Source: Shewanella nanhaiensis
Lineage (GTDB): Bacteria > Pseudomonadota > Gammaproteobacteria > Enterobacterales > Shewanellaceae
Assembly (NCBI RefSeq): GCF_019457885.1
Contig: NZ_JAHZST010000002.1
Span: forward strand, 62,001-126,000
Reading direction: 5' to 3'
Length of the DNA: 64,000 nucleotides
The position numbers and the translations under genes were made by a program. Below are positions 1 through 10,800 of the stretch, in pieces. How positions within the stretch are numbered: the first letter of the stretch is position 1; each line of letters opens with the position of its first letter. Under the pieces are notes generated by a model, which was not told where the DNA came from, searched no databases, and saw nothing but the letters and a program-made list of their open reading frames with translations.

Positions 1-319
1 TCACATGAAAATCAACACCCGCCCCCTCAAGTAGAGTACGCTCACCACAGTCCCAATTTCCCTTGATAAACTGAACAACGACGGCTTTCTTACCATGGCC
101 GACAGAGCGAGCTATGGTACCAAAACCTGAAGTGGATTTACCCTTACCATTACCCGTTAACACGAGCAGTATGCCCTTCTCCTCTTGAGCGGCAGCAATT
201 TTGGCATCCACTGTCTCTTTGACTCTCTGCTGCCTCTCTTTATGGCGCTGAGCTTTTCGCTCCTCCTGAGTCATCTCACTCTTATCTGTCATGTTCGACG
301 CTCCGTTATTTTCTGTCAT
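1..319 (-). CDS. cobO: Cob(I)alamin adenosyltransferase, CobO/BtuR type (partial, 3' end off window)
   Basis: The enzyme transfers the adenosyl group of ATP to cob(I)alamin or cobinamide in the cytoplasm. Reading the minus strand from the ATG at 319 gives 106 codons with no stop before the window edge, so only the N-terminal half is present. A charged, Gln/Glu/Lys-rich N-terminus leads into ILLVLTGNGKGKSTSGFG, the P-loop typical of the CobO/BtuR family, followed by the family-like stretch KAVVVQFIKGNW. A second in-frame Met (MTDKSEMTQ) lies nine codons in and could be the true start. It is the last gene seen of the minus-strand B12 operon and lies 58 bp after cobQ. Confidence 0.9.
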   Translation of the reverse strand, partial: MTENNGASNMTDKSEMTQEERKAQRHKERQQRVKETVDAKIAAAQEEKGILLVLTGNGKGKSTSGFGTIARSVGHGKKAVVVQFIKGNWDCGERTLLEGAGVDFHV

Positions 320-377
320 GATATTTCCATCAATTAGTTAATTGCTCAGGCAAAATTCAGCGATAAAGCTGGTAGCT

Positions 378-1961
378 TCACGATCTCAAAATCTCTTCTA
401 TCTTCTCTATATCTAAACTTTTCTCTAGCTGATCGGCAAACCGGTTGAGTTGCTCCTCACGGATGGCATCGATATCCACCACTTGGGCATGATCCAATCC
501 CGCCCATTTGAGGATAAGAGTGCAAGCCTGAGGCGAATCAAATACGCCATGAAGATAGGTGCCTAAAATTTGGTTGTCTTTAGAGAGCATGCCATCACTA
601 AACTTTTCAGCTTCATTCTCAACGGTGAGACTAAACGGAGAGTTTTGGCTCAGCTCAGGATTTAATATTTGAGACTCACCACAATGGATCTCGTAGCCTT
701 TCACTGCAGCCTGCTCCCCTAACAAAGAGAGCTCGCCAGTGACCTGTCTTAATACCTTGTCTGGCTTAAGCTCTGTTACGAGTGAGAGGTAACCTAACCC
801 TTCTGTATCACCCACCTCACCTTCAACCCCACTAGGGTCGTCAATCACCAAGCCTAACATCTGATATCCGCCACAGATCCCCATCACCTTACCGCCATAC
901 CTAAGGTGTTTAGCTAGGGCGATATCCCAGCCCTGCTCACGCATAAAATCCAGATCAGCCCGAACATTTTTACTGCCCGGCAGTATGATCAGATCGGCTT
1001 GAGGAAGTTCACCAGAAGTCAATGGAAATTGAGACTGAGTCTGCACTGAGACATAGTTAAACTTAATCTGCGGGTGCAACCTAAGGGGATCAAAATCGGT
1101 GTGATTACTGATGCGAGGAAACACTAAAACAAGGACATTAAGCTTGCTGTTTTGGGATTTAATGGGCGATACAACCAAGGCATCTTCAGCGTCCAGGTGC
1201 AGATCATGTAAATAGGGCAACACACCTAACACAGGTTTATTGGTATAGGACTCTAGCCAATCGAGTCCGGATTGCAGCAGCGCAATATCGCCACGAAAAC
1301 GGTTAATCACAAACCCTTTCACCCTAGCCTGCTCAGACTTAGAAAGCAGCGCTAAAGTGCCAACCAGATGAGCGAAAACACCACCTTTGTCGATATCGGC
1401 TATGATGATCACAGGGCAATCTACCGCTTCGGCAAAGCCCATATTAGCAATATCACCTTCACGCAGATTAACCTCAGCAGGGCTACCTGCCCCCTCTACA
1501 AACAAAGTGTCATAACGCTCAGATAGACGCTTAAAGGAGTCGAGTACTGCCGACATCGCCTTGACCCGATACCCTCCTTTCTCCTTTACTCGCTCGCCAT
1601 CTTGACCAAAAAAAGTCTTAGCTTCCATCTGTTCAAGGGCTCTACCTTGCACAATCACTTGAGCGCCCGTATCTGAACTTGGCTTAAGCAAAATTGGGTT
1701 AAAATCTGTGTGCAGAGGTAAACCACAGGCTATCGCTTGCAGCGCTTGGGCACGTCCTATCTCACCACCATCGGCAGTGACCGCACTATTAAGCGCCATA
1801 TTTTGTGGCTTAAAGGGAGCAACGTTAACACCGCGACGGGCAAACAAACGGCACAAACCTGCGACTAAGGTGCTTTTTCCGGCATCAGAAGTGGTGCCCT
1901 GTACCATAAGTACTTGAGCTGGAACTGCTGTATCTGATACAAGTTTATTTTTGGGGCTCAT
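378..1961 (-). CDS. cobQ: Cobyric acid synthase (CobQ/CbiP)
   Basis: This ATP-dependent amidotransferase amidates side chains b, d, e and g of adenosylcobyrinic a,c-diamide; in strains that only salvage corrinoids it may act on imported incomplete rings. The 527-residue protein has the usual length. The N-terminal P-loop is [11 protein letters not shown] (residues about 21-31), and the C-terminal class I glutamine amidotransferase half has the nucleophile elbow [10 protein letters not shown] and a late His (YLHGVFDS). It lies four bases downstream of cobU, so translation is probably coupled. No other ring-building gene is visible here. Confidence 0.95.
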   Translation of the reverse strand: MSPKNKLVSDTAVPAQVLMVQGTTSDAGKSTLVAGLCRLFARRGVNVAPFKPQNMALNSAVTADGGEIGRAQALQAIACGLPLHTDFNPILLKPSSDTGAQVIVQGRALEQMEAKTFFGQDGERVKEKGGYRVKAMSAVLDSFKRLSERYDTLFVEGAGSPAEVNLREGDIANMGFAEAVDCPVIIIADIDKGGVFAHLVGTLALLSKSEQARVKGFVINRFRGDIALLQSGLDWLESYTNKPVLGVLPYLHDLHLDAEDALVVSPIKSQNSKLNVLVLVFPRISNHTDFDPLRLHPQIKFNYVSVQTQSQFPLTSGELPQADLIILPGSKNVRADLDFMREQGWDIALAKHLRYGGKVMGICGGYQMLGLVIDDPSGVEGEVGDTEGLGYLSLVTELKPDKVLRQVTGELSLLGEQAAVKGYEIHCGESQILNPELSQNSPFSLTVENEAEKFSDGMLSKDNQILGTYLHGVFDSPQACTLILKWAGLDHAQVVDIDAIREEQLNRFADQLEKSLDIEKIEEILRS

Positions 1962-1965
1962 CTAT

Positions 1966-2508
1966 CTATCCCTTTAACCTCATGGGAAGCCCAGCTGTGA
2001 CTAACACAACTTCGTCAGCAATCTTGGCGATATCCTGATGCAACCAGCCAGCTTCGTCGACAAAGCGGCGGCTTAACTCCCCCATAGGCACTATGCCACA
2101 CCCTACCTCATTGCTCACTAAATAGAGCTCTCCAGGCAACAATGGCAGGGCTTGCAACAGCATAGTTTTGGCTTTATGCCAACTCTCTTCTGACTGAGTT
2201 TTAGGCTCAATGAGCAGATGATTGGTCAGCCAAAGCGTTAAACAGTCCACAACTATCACTCTGTTATCTCTAGCAATGGCTTTAAGTGTCTCCACCAGCT
2301 CAAAGGGCGTCTCATAGGTTAACCACTCAATACTGTCTTGCTCTCTATCGAGCTGATGTCTGGCGATCCTTTCATGCATCTCACTGTCCAGCGCCTGAGC
2401 AGTCGCGAGATAAACACATTCATACCCCTTTGTAGCGAGTGCAACTGCGGCTTGAGTAGCAAAACGGGTTTTGCCACTCCTAGCGCCCCCTAAAATCAGA
2501 TGGTTCAC
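1966..2508 (-). CDS. cobU: Adenosylcobinamide kinase / adenosylcobinamide-phosphate guanylyltransferase
   Basis: This bifunctional enzyme phosphorylates adenosylcobinamide and then transfers GMP to it, giving adenosylcobinamide-GDP for CobS. The 180-residue protein matches CobU/CobP length. It begins MNHLILGGARSGKTRFA with the P-loop GGARSGKT, has the HERIARHQLDRE segment containing the guanylylated-histidine region, and the conserved SNEVGCGIVP and RRFVDEAG motifs. Its ATG overlaps the cobS stop by four bases, a sign of translational coupling. Confidence 0.95.
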   Translation of the reverse strand: MNHLILGGARSGKTRFATQAAVALATKGYECVYLATAQALDSEMHERIARHQLDREQDSIEWLTYETPFELVETLKAIARDNRVIVVDCLTLWLTNHLLIEPKTQSEESWHKAKTMLLQALPLLPGELYLVSNEVGCGIVPMGELSRRFVDEAGWLHQDIAKIADEVVLVTAGLPMRLKG

Positions 2509-3278
2509 AGTGAGAATCCCAACAACATAAGGTAACAGGCTAACTCAGCAAACTGTTGAGTCGCCCCCAGAGTATCTCCTGTATAGCCGCCAATTTGACG
2601 ATGAAATAGATAGATAAGCCCCCAGCGCAGCAGCACAAGTCCGATAGCAATATAGAGGGCGCCGCTCAATCCACTACACCAGAGCACAAACACTGCCGTC
2701 GCCAGTAAGATCAATAACTCATTGACTGTCTGATTTTGAGCCAGAGGTTTGCTTTTACTAGAATCATCATCGCGAACATAGGATTGGGAAAAGATAAGGC
2801 TCGCCGCGGTCACTCGGCTCAAGGTGTGGCCGACTATCAGAGCTGTCACGACGATATCTGGGTTATAGAGCGCCAACTCACTGAGCACAATGAACTTAAG
2901 CATAAGCCCCATCACCAGAGCGAGCGCCCCATAGGTGCCTATCCTTGAGTCTTTCATTATCTTAAGTTTATCGGCCACACTCCATCCACCACCTAAACCG
3001 TCGGCGGTATCGGCCAATCCATCTTCATGAAAGCCACCAGTCACCACTAATCCGGCGATCATGGCAAATATAATGCTGACAGAAACAGGGAGAAACCCGC
3101 GAGTTATCTCATAAACCAGCGCACAGATCCCTCCCACTAAAAGTCCAATCAGTCCAAAGTAACGATTAGCTTTATTTAAACTCTCGCCATCAACCTTAAC
3201 CCATCCCGGCATTGGGATACGGGTAAAAAAGCCCATGGCGATAAAAAAAAGAGTCAACTGTTGACGAAAAACATCCAT
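2505..3278 (-). CDS. cobS: Adenosylcobinamide-GDP ribazoletransferase (cobalamin synthase)
   Basis: CobS is an inner-membrane enzyme that joins adenosylcobinamide-GDP to alpha-ribazole (phosphate), the last step of nucleotide-loop assembly. The protein is strongly hydrophobic with several membrane segments and carries the family signature HEDGLADTADGLGGG followed by KDSRIGTYG. I prefer the ATG at 3278 (257 residues) over the in-frame TTG at 3290. The 75-bp gap to cobT contains several short repeats of the type CTCGA/ACTCG and no gene. Confidence 0.94.
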   Translation of the reverse strand: MDVFRQQLTLFFIAMGFFTRIPMPGWVKVDGESLNKANRYFGLIGLLVGGICALVYEITRGFLPVSVSIIFAMIAGLVVTGGFHEDGLADTADGLGGGWSVADKLKIMKDSRIGTYGALALVMGLMLKFIVLSELALYNPDIVVTALIVGHTLSRVTAASLIFSQSYVRDDDSSKSKPLAQNQTVNELLILLATAVFVLWCSGLSGALYIAIGLVLLRWGLIYLFHRQIGGYTGDTLGATQQFAELACYLMLLGFSL

Positions 3279-3353
3279 AGAAATATCCAAAAAGCATTGA
3301 CGAGTAGAAGCTCGAAACTAGAGACTCGAAGCCCGTAACTCGCCAATCGTGTT

Positions 3354-4394
3354 TTAAATCTCGATCCCAGCATCACTAAAGCTGGCCATCTCATTGTAAA
3401 AACCAGCAGCAGCTTGGATCATAGGCAGAGCTAGAGCAGCTCCGGTGCCTTCACCTAATCTCATATCCAGTTTCAATAGCGGGCGCGCATGCAGGTGCTC
3501 CATCATCAGGCAGTGACCCCGTTCATCTGATTGATGGCCAAAGATCATATAACCGCGCACATTGGGGTTTATCTTTACCGCTACCATGGCTGCAGCCGTG
3601 GCAATAAAGCCATCAACCACCACCAACATGCCTCTCTCGGCAGCGGCAAGCATGGCGCCGGTCATCTGCACTATCTCAAATCCGCCAAGGCAGGCTAAAA
3701 TATTAAAGGGATCGGTCAACTCAGATTCATGCACATGCATCGCCTGCTCCACCAACATCTGTTTACGCTTTAAAGTTGCCGCGTCGATCCCTGTGCCACG
3801 ACCCACACAATCGACACTATCCATCTCCATTATGGTTGCCATAATCGCTGCAGCCGAGGTGGTATTTCCTATGCCCATCTCACCTAGGGCAATTAAGTTA
3901 CATCCAAGCTGATGGTGATGCTCAATACGTGCTCGCGCCATCTCCATCCCTTGTTTCACCGCACCTAATGTCATTGCAGCTTGACGATGGATCGGCGCAG
4001 TCCCTGCTCCCAATCGCTGATCGATAATACCAGCAACGCCTTCTAGCGGCTGTAAAATCCCGCAATCGATCACTTCAAGTTCAAAGCCCACCTGACGGCA
4101 GAACACATTGATAGCCGCGCCGCCATTAATAAAGTTCATCACCATCTGAGTAGTCACTTCGCTCGGGGCTATCGATACTCCCGCAGCAGCAATACCGTGG
4201 TCGGCAGCGAACACCAACAGTTTAGGGTTCAATATTTGAGGCTTATCTTTACCTAGCACACGCGCTATCTGTTTAGCCAAAAACTCAAGTTCACCAAGCG
4301 CCCCTAATGGCTTGGTTTTATTGTCAATTCTATGCTGAATTTCATCATCGAACTCATGATTGATTGGCGCAATATCAAACCCAATATCTAACAT
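3354..4394 (-). CDS. cobT: Nicotinate-nucleotide:dimethylbenzimidazole phosphoribosyltransferase
   Basis: CobT activates the lower-ligand base (DMB) by transferring phosphoribose from nicotinate mononucleotide to make alpha-ribazole phosphate. The 346-residue protein has the usual length and carries the conserved [15 protein letters not shown] loop and the C-terminal [15 protein letters not shown] segment that contains the catalytic glutamate of the family. It sits between btuC (162 bp upstream) and cobS. No DMB synthesis gene (bluB) is present in the window. Confidence 0.95.
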   Translation of the reverse strand: MLDIGFDIAPINHEFDDEIQHRIDNKTKPLGALGELEFLAKQIARVLGKDKPQILNPKLLVFAADHGIAAAGVSIAPSEVTTQMVMNFINGGAAINVFCRQVGFELEVIDCGILQPLEGVAGIIDQRLGAGTAPIHRQAAMTLGAVKQGMEMARARIEHHHQLGCNLIALGEMGIGNTTSAAAIMATIMEMDSVDCVGRGTGIDAATLKRKQMLVEQAMHVHESELTDPFNILACLGGFEIVQMTGAMLAAAERGMLVVVDGFIATAAAMVAVKINPNVRGYMIFGHQSDERGHCLMMEHLHARPLLKLDMRLGEGTGAALALPMIQAAAGFYNEMASFSDAGIEI

Positions 4395-4556
4395 ATTCTA
4401 CACCTTGATTTAATCATTTATAATTTCAGTACTACAGGCAAGCCATAAGTCAAAAGTCGTAGCAAATACGAGAACTAAGAAAACATGAAAGCGGTAAAGC
4501 CGCAAGCCCCATAACCACTCTTTACCTCAAAGGCTCTATTATTTACCAGTAATGAA

Positions 4557-5606
4557 CTAACTCTTTCTCCGCAAAATTGTCAGGAAGAAAACACTACCAA
4601 TCACAGCCGTAATAATGCCGATAGGCAACTCCTGATGTTCCAATAGTGTCCGAGCCAATACATCAATCCAGATCATAAATAGACCACCGAATAGCGCTGT
4701 GGTCAGCAGAGGAAAGTAGCCAGGAAACAACATTCTGACCGTGTGTGGGATCATTAAGCCAACGAAGCCAATCCCACCACAATTCGCCACTAAAATCGCA
4801 GTGATGAGCGAGCAGAGCAGCAACATCTGCAGGCGCAAACGGGCGACATTAACGCCTAATGTATGGGCGGTTTCATCTCCTGCACGCATAGCCATTATCT
4901 GACGTTTAAATAACAGTATGATTACAGTAGAAAATATCACGACAGCCAAGGGAAGATACAAAGTATCCCAGCTGGCTTTTGCGAAACTACCTAGACTCCA
5001 GAAAAGCACTGATGCCGCAGCCTGAGGGCTAGAGAAGTAGAGTAGGAGACTCGTGAGTGCACCAAACATAAATGAGATAGCGACACCAGAAAGCAGCATG
5101 CGCTCAATCTGGCTGCTCATGGTGCGGCCACACAAACTCAGCACCATCAATACTGACAAACCAGCACCGATAAATGCCCCCAATGGCAAACTTAACCACT
5201 CGTAACGCTCGAACAGCCCTGAGCCAGATAAGAGCCCAGAGCTAGAGAACAGCGTCAACACCACCACAGCGCCAAACGAAGCGCCCGATGAGATCCCAAA
5301 CAGATAGGGATCCGCCAACGGATTACGGGTCACGGTCTGTAACACACTACCTGCAATAGAGAGACCCGCTCCCGCCGTAAAAGCCAGTAAGATCCGCGGA
5401 AACCTAAGTTCTATGATAATCCGCTCGGCAATTCCTGCGCTCTCTCCCGAACCAAAAGCTTTATGCTCTAGTACATTCAACACGTCGGCAAAGGAGAGAT
5501 CCGCAGCGCCAAAACTCGCTGCAGCCACCAAGGAGACAAGCGAGATGATCAATAAAGAGAGGTTAATCCCAACCTGATGTAGGCTAGGCTTTATGGCCAC
5601 AGTCAT
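4557..5606 (-). CDS. btuC: Vitamin B12 ABC transporter permease (FecCD family)
   Basis: Inner-membrane permease of the BtuCD-type corrinoid importer. It has about ten hydrophobic segments and FecCD-family motifs such as ADPYLFGISSGASFG, TVTRNPLADPY and GGIGFVGLMIPHTVR. The frame is open up to 5720, but the ATG at 5606 follows a strong GGGAGG ribosome site and gives 349 residues, closer to family length. That start overlaps the btuD end by 23 bp. Assignment to B12 rather than iron siderophores rests on the riboswitch and the cob genes downstream. No btuF or btuB was found in the window. Confidence 0.88.
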   Translation of the reverse strand: MTVAIKPSLHQVGINLSLLIISLVSLVAAASFGAADLSFADVLNVLEHKAFGSGESAGIAERIIIELRFPRILLAFTAGAGLSIAGSVLQTVTRNPLADPYLFGISSGASFGAVVVLTLFSSSGLLSGSGLFERYEWLSLPLGAFIGAGLSVLMVLSLCGRTMSSQIERMLLSGVAISFMFGALTSLLLYFSSPQAAASVLFWSLGSFAKASWDTLYLPLAVVIFSTVIILLFKRQIMAMRAGDETAHTLGVNVARLRLQMLLLCSLITAILVANCGGIGFVGLMIPHTVRMLFPGYFPLLTTALFGGLFMIWIDVLARTLLEHQELPIGIITAVIGSVFFLTILRRKS

Positions 5607-6429
5607 CTTGCCCTCCCTGCTTCTCTCTAATGGAGGAGTAGCCATAGAAATAGCTGATCTGAGGATTGGCATGTTGAGGATGCGGCTCGACTTTACAGCA
5701 AACACCAAATACGTCCCCAATTCGCTGCTCTGTTAACACCTCTACTGGTGTGCCATGAGAGATACACTTGCCAGCATCTAATAACAGCAATTGATCGCAC
5801 AGTGCACTGGCAAGATTTAGATCATGAATAGAGGTGATAACCGAAATATTAAGGCTGCGAAGCAGCTCTAAGATCTGTATCTGGTAACGAATATCAAGAT
5901 GATTAGTAGGCTCATCTAAAATCAGCAGTTTAGGTCTTTGGACTATCGCCCGGGCAATTAATGCACGCTGCTTCTCACCACCAGAAAGGTGCTCATAAGT
6001 TTGCCCTGCTTTATGGGTCAACCCCACTTTTGCTAGCGCATCAGTGATAATTTCTCTGTCTTTAGCTGTGGTTATATCGAAAGGTCCCTTATGGGGCGTT
6101 AACCCAATAGCCACAAGCTGTGCTGTGGTCAGGTCAAAATGGTGTGGCGTATCCTGAAGTACAACCGCAACTCGCTTAGCAAACTCCTTTGCTGATAGTG
6201 TTGTTATCTCATCACCAAAAAGGGTAATTGTGCCTGAACTTGGTTTAATGTAGCGGTAAAGGCAGCGCAGTAGACTGGACTTACCTGCGCCATTGGGACC
6301 AATGATGCCTAACATCTCCCCTTTCGTCAGACAGAAGTGGATACCGGATAAGATCTCACGCTCATCGGCATGCCAGCTTAAATTATCGACCTTAAGTATT
6401 TCAGTCTCTTGAACACTCTGCTTTATCAC
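5584..6429 (-). CDS. btuD: Vitamin B12 ABC transporter ATP-binding protein
   Basis: ATPase of the corrinoid importer, first gene after the riboswitch. The 281-residue protein has Walker A (GPNGAGKSS), Q-loop (VVLQDT), the ABC signature LSGGEKQRALIARA, Walker B (LLILDEPTNHLD) and the H-loop (SIHDLN). The start codon is GTG at 6429 with a GGAGC-like ribosome site just upstream. Like btuC it could serve Fe-siderophores by sequence alone; the genetic setting argues for B12. Confidence 0.9.
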   Translation of the reverse strand: MIKQSVQETEILKVDNLSWHADEREILSGIHFCLTKGEMLGIIGPNGAGKSSLLRCLYRYIKPSSGTITLFGDEITTLSAKEFAKRVAVVLQDTPHHFDLTTAQLVAIGLTPHKGPFDITTAKDREIITDALAKVGLTHKAGQTYEHLSGGEKQRALIARAIVQRPKLLILDEPTNHLDIRYQIQILELLRSLNISVITSIHDLNLASALCDQLLLLDAGKCISHGTPVEVLTEQRIGDVFGVCCKVEPHPQHANPQISYFYGYSSIREKQGGQDDCGHKA

Positions 6430-6529
6430 TTAACGCTCCGAGTGAAGCTTGAGCGGCAAATTTCAGGCACAACAAACATCGAGATGTGGAGCAACCCGAA
6501 CTGGCTTAACTTGTTGATGATGACGTGGC

Positions 6530-6601
6530 ACTGCCAATTGATGCAGTGAAAAAACAGCATTTGAAACGCTCCCTCGAGTTACCCGCTCGAGTTTTTTAGC
6601 G
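6530..6601 (-). other. Hairpins in the riboswitch expression platform
   Basis: Two short inverted repeats lie between the riboswitch and btuD: CACTGC...GCAGTG (6531-6550) and CTCGAG-N7-CTCGAG (6576-6594). The second is followed by TTTTTT on the plus strand, so it resembles a plus-strand terminator rather than a minus-strand one, although no plus-strand gene precedes it. They may be part of the switching region; the role is not established. Confidence 0.4.
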
Positions 6602-6607
6602 ACAAAG

Positions 6608-6765
6608 TTAGGCAGGTATCCTGACTCATGGTTTAAAGAGGTACTCATGTCCTAGGTCCTAGATTTAGATCCTAACGACCTCTTTAAAACACATACAGTT
6701 GCGGGTACAGTTTGGGCTATTAATAGCTAAATGCTACTCCCCAATTCCCTATTAAGATTGAGTTC
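6608..6765 (-). promoter_or_regulatory. Cobalamin (adenosylcobalamin-type) riboswitch
   Basis: Read on the minus strand, the leader of btuD contains the conserved B12 elements in order: GGGAA (6745-6749), TACCCGCAACTGT (about 6695-6707), a long stem AAAGAGGT...ACCTCTTT (about 6633-6685) and the B12-box-like GAGTCAGGATACCTGCC (6611-6627). Boundaries are approximate and the 5' paired element is not resolved. The expression platform should lie in the 180 nt before the btuD GTG. High B12 would repress the btuDC-cobTSUQO operon. Confidence 0.92.
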
Positions 6766-6930
6766 GCTTTCAAGCGCTTTGTTGTACTCAGCACTTGCTC
6801 GCTCCCAACACCTCACTTTGCGGATCTACCTCTGGGCATTCACTCTATCAGCAGCCAAGTTAAACAGATCCTAGGTGGCGCTATTATGCCGTGTTTAATA
6901 GCTGAGTAAAACCGTACCGATTGAATAAAT

Positions 6931-7578
6931 TCACTTGGTATTACCGCCCCAATGCAGTTTAGTGAATAGCTCCCCTTGAGCTGAACTGTAAACGGTGATC
7001 TTCACCACACAGGCATAATCCAGTGCAAGCTGAGTATAAAAGCCTGCAACTCCTGTTGCACCTAATGCCTTAGACATTAGATGACGGATCACACCACCAT
7101 GGGTCACCAGTAGCAAGGTCTGCCCGCTGTACTGGCTTATTATCCTCTCCCATCCCTGATTTACTCTGGCCTCAAACTCCTGCATCGTCTCGCCATTAGG
7201 TGGCGTAAACGCCCAAGGGTTCTTCCAGTACATATCCAGCACACTTGAGCTCTGCTGAAACAGTGTCTCTAGTGTCTCACCATCCCAGTCGCCAAAATCT
7301 ATCTCCTTGAGTCCATCCTCCATCTTCAGCGGGATCCCCTTTTCAAGGTAGAGGCTCAAAGCAAATTCGCTACATCGGCGCAGTGGAGAGCAGATCACCT
7401 GCTCAAACTCAATATCTAACCCAGCTAATGCATGCTGCATCTGCTCCTTGCCAAGCTGACTCAAGGCCACATCGGTCTGGCCTCGTAATATATCACCGCC
7501 TTCGCATTCACCGTGACGCATCAGGTAAAGGCTGGTCGTTTTACCATTGCTCCAATCTTGCGTTTCACTTTCTTCCAT
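6931..7578 (-). CDS. cobC: Histidine phosphatase family protein, probable alpha-ribazole phosphatase CobC
   Basis: Probably dephosphorylates alpha-ribazole-5'-phosphate (or adenosylcobalamin phosphate) at the end of B12 assembly. The phosphohistidine motif is LYLMRHGECEGGD and the second catalytic histidine is in LLVTHGGVIRHL; CSPLRRC and the acid motif GETMQEFEARV also fit the family. The frame is open to 7623, but the ATG at 7578 follows GGAGG with six-base spacing, giving 215 residues. It lies upstream of the riboswitch, so it appears to be transcribed separately from, or as a leader gene to, the riboswitch-controlled operon. Substrate is inferred from context. Confidence 0.85.
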   Translation of the reverse strand: MEESETQDWSNGKTTSLYLMRHGECEGGDILRGQTDVALSQLGKEQMQHALAGLDIEFEQVICSPLRRCSEFALSLYLEKGIPLKMEDGLKEIDFGDWDGETLETLFQQSSSVLDMYWKNPWAFTPPNGETMQEFEARVNQGWERIISQYSGQTLLLVTHGGVIRHLMSKALGATGVAGFYTQLALDYACVVKITVYSSAQGELFTKLHWGGNTK

Positions 7579-7716
7579 CCATCGCCTCCGACATTCACTT
7601 CCTTCCACACCTTCAATATCCACACAGCCTAAGTTTGCAATCTATCCCCTCTTAGTCAAGCAATACTAATCGGTATAGGATGGATACTCGACTATCACCG
7701 GACTCTGGTTTATTAT

Positions 7717-7740
7717 GGACGTCTATACGTATAAACATCC
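7717..7740 (+). promoter_or_regulatory. Three tandem MetJ-box-like octamers upstream of metH
   Basis: Consecutive octamers GGACGTCT, ATACGTAT and AAACATCC match the met box AGACGTCT at 7, 6 and 5 of 8 positions with no gaps, which is how MetJ dimers bind cooperatively. The array lies about 140 bp before the metH ATG. MetJ with S-adenosylmethionine would repress metH here. Confidence 0.75.
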
Positions 7741-7879
7741 AAAATAAAGTTCAGATAAAACCACATGCCAAATTAACTGAAATTGGTATAAAAACAGAGT
7801 AAACATCTGAAAGTATAGATTTATAATATAGGCACACGCTTGAGCCTGAGCAATTAAGTCGTTAAAACAGGTAGAATTT

Positions 7880-10800
7880 ATGACCACTGGAACCCTAAGT
7901 ACCAAAAACATAAAAGCGAAAGGCCAACAACTCGAGCAGCAGCTGAAACAGCAATTGAGCGACGGGATCCTTATCCTAGATGGCGCCATGGGCACCATGA
8001 TCCAAGACTGCAAATTCGAAGAGGATGCCTTTCGTGGTGAGCAGTTTAAGGAGTGGCATTGTGATGTTAAGGGCAACAACGACATGTTGGTGCTCACCCA
8101 GCCAGATGCGATTAAACAGATCCACAAAGATTACCTACTGGCCGGTGCCGATATTATCGAGACCAACACCTTTAACGCGACCCGTATCGCCATGGCCGAT
8201 TACGACATGCAGGAGCATTCGGCCTCGATCAACCTTGAGGGGGCTCGCTTAGCCCGCGCCGCTGCCGATGAAGTCGAACAAGAGACAGGTAGAAGCTGTT
8301 ATGTGGCTGGTGTTCTAGGTCCAACCAATCGAACCTGCTCAATCAGCCCCGATGTGAACGATCCTGGCTATCGTAACGTCAGTTTCGATGAATTAGTCGA
8401 AGCCTATATTGAATCTATCAATGCATTAGTCCAAGGCGGCGCCGATATCATCATGGTGGAAACCATTTTCGATACGCTCAACGCCAAAGCTGCACTGTTT
8501 GCTATTGAAACCGTGTTTGATGAGCAAGATTTCCGTTTACCTATCATGATCTCAGGCACCATAACCGATGCCTCAGGCCGTACCCTTACCGGACAAACCA
8601 CCGAAGCCTTCTACAACTCATTACGTCACGTTAAGCCGCTCTCTATCGGCCTTAACTGTGCACTGGGACCAAAAGAGCTACGTCCCTATGTAGAAGAGTT
8701 ATCAAAAATCTCTGAGTGTTTTGTCTCGGCGCACCCCAATGCGGGTCTACCAAATGAGTTTGGCGGTTATGATGAAACACCGAAACAGATGGCCGATATC
8801 ATTGGCGAGTGGGCCGAGGAGGGTTTTCTCAATATTATTGGCGGCTGTTGTGGTACCACACCCGATCACATCCGAGTTATTCGTGAAGCTGTGATTAAGC
8901 ACCCGGCGCGTAAACTACCCGATATTCCAGTAGCTTGTCGCCTCTCAGGCCTTGAGCCTCTGACCATAGATGAGAACTCACTCTTCCTTAACGTGGGTGA
9001 GCGTACTAACGTCACCGGCTCTGCCAAATTCCTACGCCTGATTAAAACTGGCGAATATGAAGAAGCACTGAGTGTCGCCCGCGATCAAGTGGAAAACGGC
9101 GCTCAGATCATCGATATCAACATGGATGAGGGGATGCTCGACGGCGTCGAGGTGATGCAGAAATTCCTCAACCTTATCGCTTCAGAGCCAGATATCTCCC
9201 GCGTACCGATCATGATCGACTCCTCCAAATGGGAGGTGATCGAAGCCGGCCTAAAATGCATTCAGGGCAAAGGGATCGTTAACTCCATCTCCCTAAAAGA
9301 GGGCGAAGAGAAGTTTATTGAGCAAGCCAAACTGGTTAAACGCTATGGCGCTGCTGCCATTATCATGGCTTTTGATGAAACAGGCCAAGCGGACACCGAG
9401 GCACGTAAAGTCGAGATCTGTACTCGCGCTTACAACGTTTTGGTCGACAAGGTTGGCTTCCCACCAGAAGATATTATCTTTGACCCCAACATCTTCGCCA
9501 TCGCAACCGGTATCGAGGAGCATGATAACTATGCCGTCGATTTTATCGAAGCAACCCGCGAGATAAAGCGTACCCTGCCCCACGCTATGATCTCAGGAGG
9601 AGTATCCAATGTCTCCTTCTCATTTCGCGGTAATAACCCAGTGCGAGAAGCGATTCACGCCGTATTCCTCTATCACGCGATTCAAGCTGGCATGGACATG
9701 GGTATCGTTAACGCTGGGCAGCTAGCCATATATGACGATATCGACCCTGAGCTAAAAGAGAAAGTTGAAGCCATAGTACAAAACCTCCCCTGCAGCGCAG
9801 TGGATAAAAACGGTGAAGCAACCAATAACACTGAGCTATTGCTCGAGGTTGCAGAAAAATTCCGTGGCGATGGCGCTCAAACTGGCAAAAAAGAGGATCT
9901 CGAGTGGCGCACTAAGCCCGTGAATGAGCGTCTAGCTCACGCACTGGTCAAGGGCATTACCGACTATATCGATGAAGATACTGAAGAGGCGCGTACAGCG
10001 GCCACCAGACCACTGGATGTAATTGAAGGTCCTCTGATGGATGGCATGAACATCGTTGGCGATCTCTTTGGCTCCGGTAAGATGTTCCTACCACAGGTGG
10101 TGAAATCCGCCCGAGTGATGAAAAAAGCCGTAGCTTACCTCAACCCTTACATCGAGCTTGAAAAGGTCGCCGGTCAATCTAACGGTAAGATCTTAATGGT
10201 CACGGTAAAAGGTGACGTACACGATATCGGCAAGAATATTGTTGGCGTGGTACTGGCCTGTAACGGCTATGAGGTGATCGATCTCGGTGTGATGGTTCCT
10301 GTTGAGAAGATAATTGAGGTCGCCAAAGCGGAGAATGTCGATATTATCGGGATGTCAGGACTTATCACCCCAAGTCTAGACGAGATGGTGCATAACGTTA
10401 AAAGCTTCCATAAAGCGGGCCTAACCATCCCTTCGATTATTGGTGGTGCCACCTGCTCTAAAATTCACACCGCAGTGAAAATAGCCCCACATGCACCAAC
10501 TGGCGCCATCTATATTGCCGATGCCTCGCGCGCCGTTCCTATGGTTTCTAAGCTAATTAATGATGACACTCGTCAAGCCACCATAGATGAAGCCTATAAC
10601 GAATATGATGTGATGCGTGAAAAACGCCTTTCACAGGCTAAACGTAAAGTGATCACCTCAATCGAAGCTGCCCGTGAAAATTGTTGCCAGCACGACTGGG
10701 AGAGCTACACCCCATTTGTGCCTAACCAATTAGGTCGTCAGGTATTCGATGATTACCCACTAGAAGATCTCGTCGATCGCATCGACTGGACACCGTTTTT

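Noticed and set aside
5607..5720. Upstream in-frame extension of btuC
   Set aside because: It overlaps btuD coding sequence and lacks a ribosome site, whereas the ATG at 5606 follows GGGAGG.
6463..6648. 61-residue open frame on the minus strand between cobC and btuD
   Set aside because: It starts inside the B12 riboswitch (its first codons are the stem and B12 box) and has no protein-like features; better explained as leader RNA.
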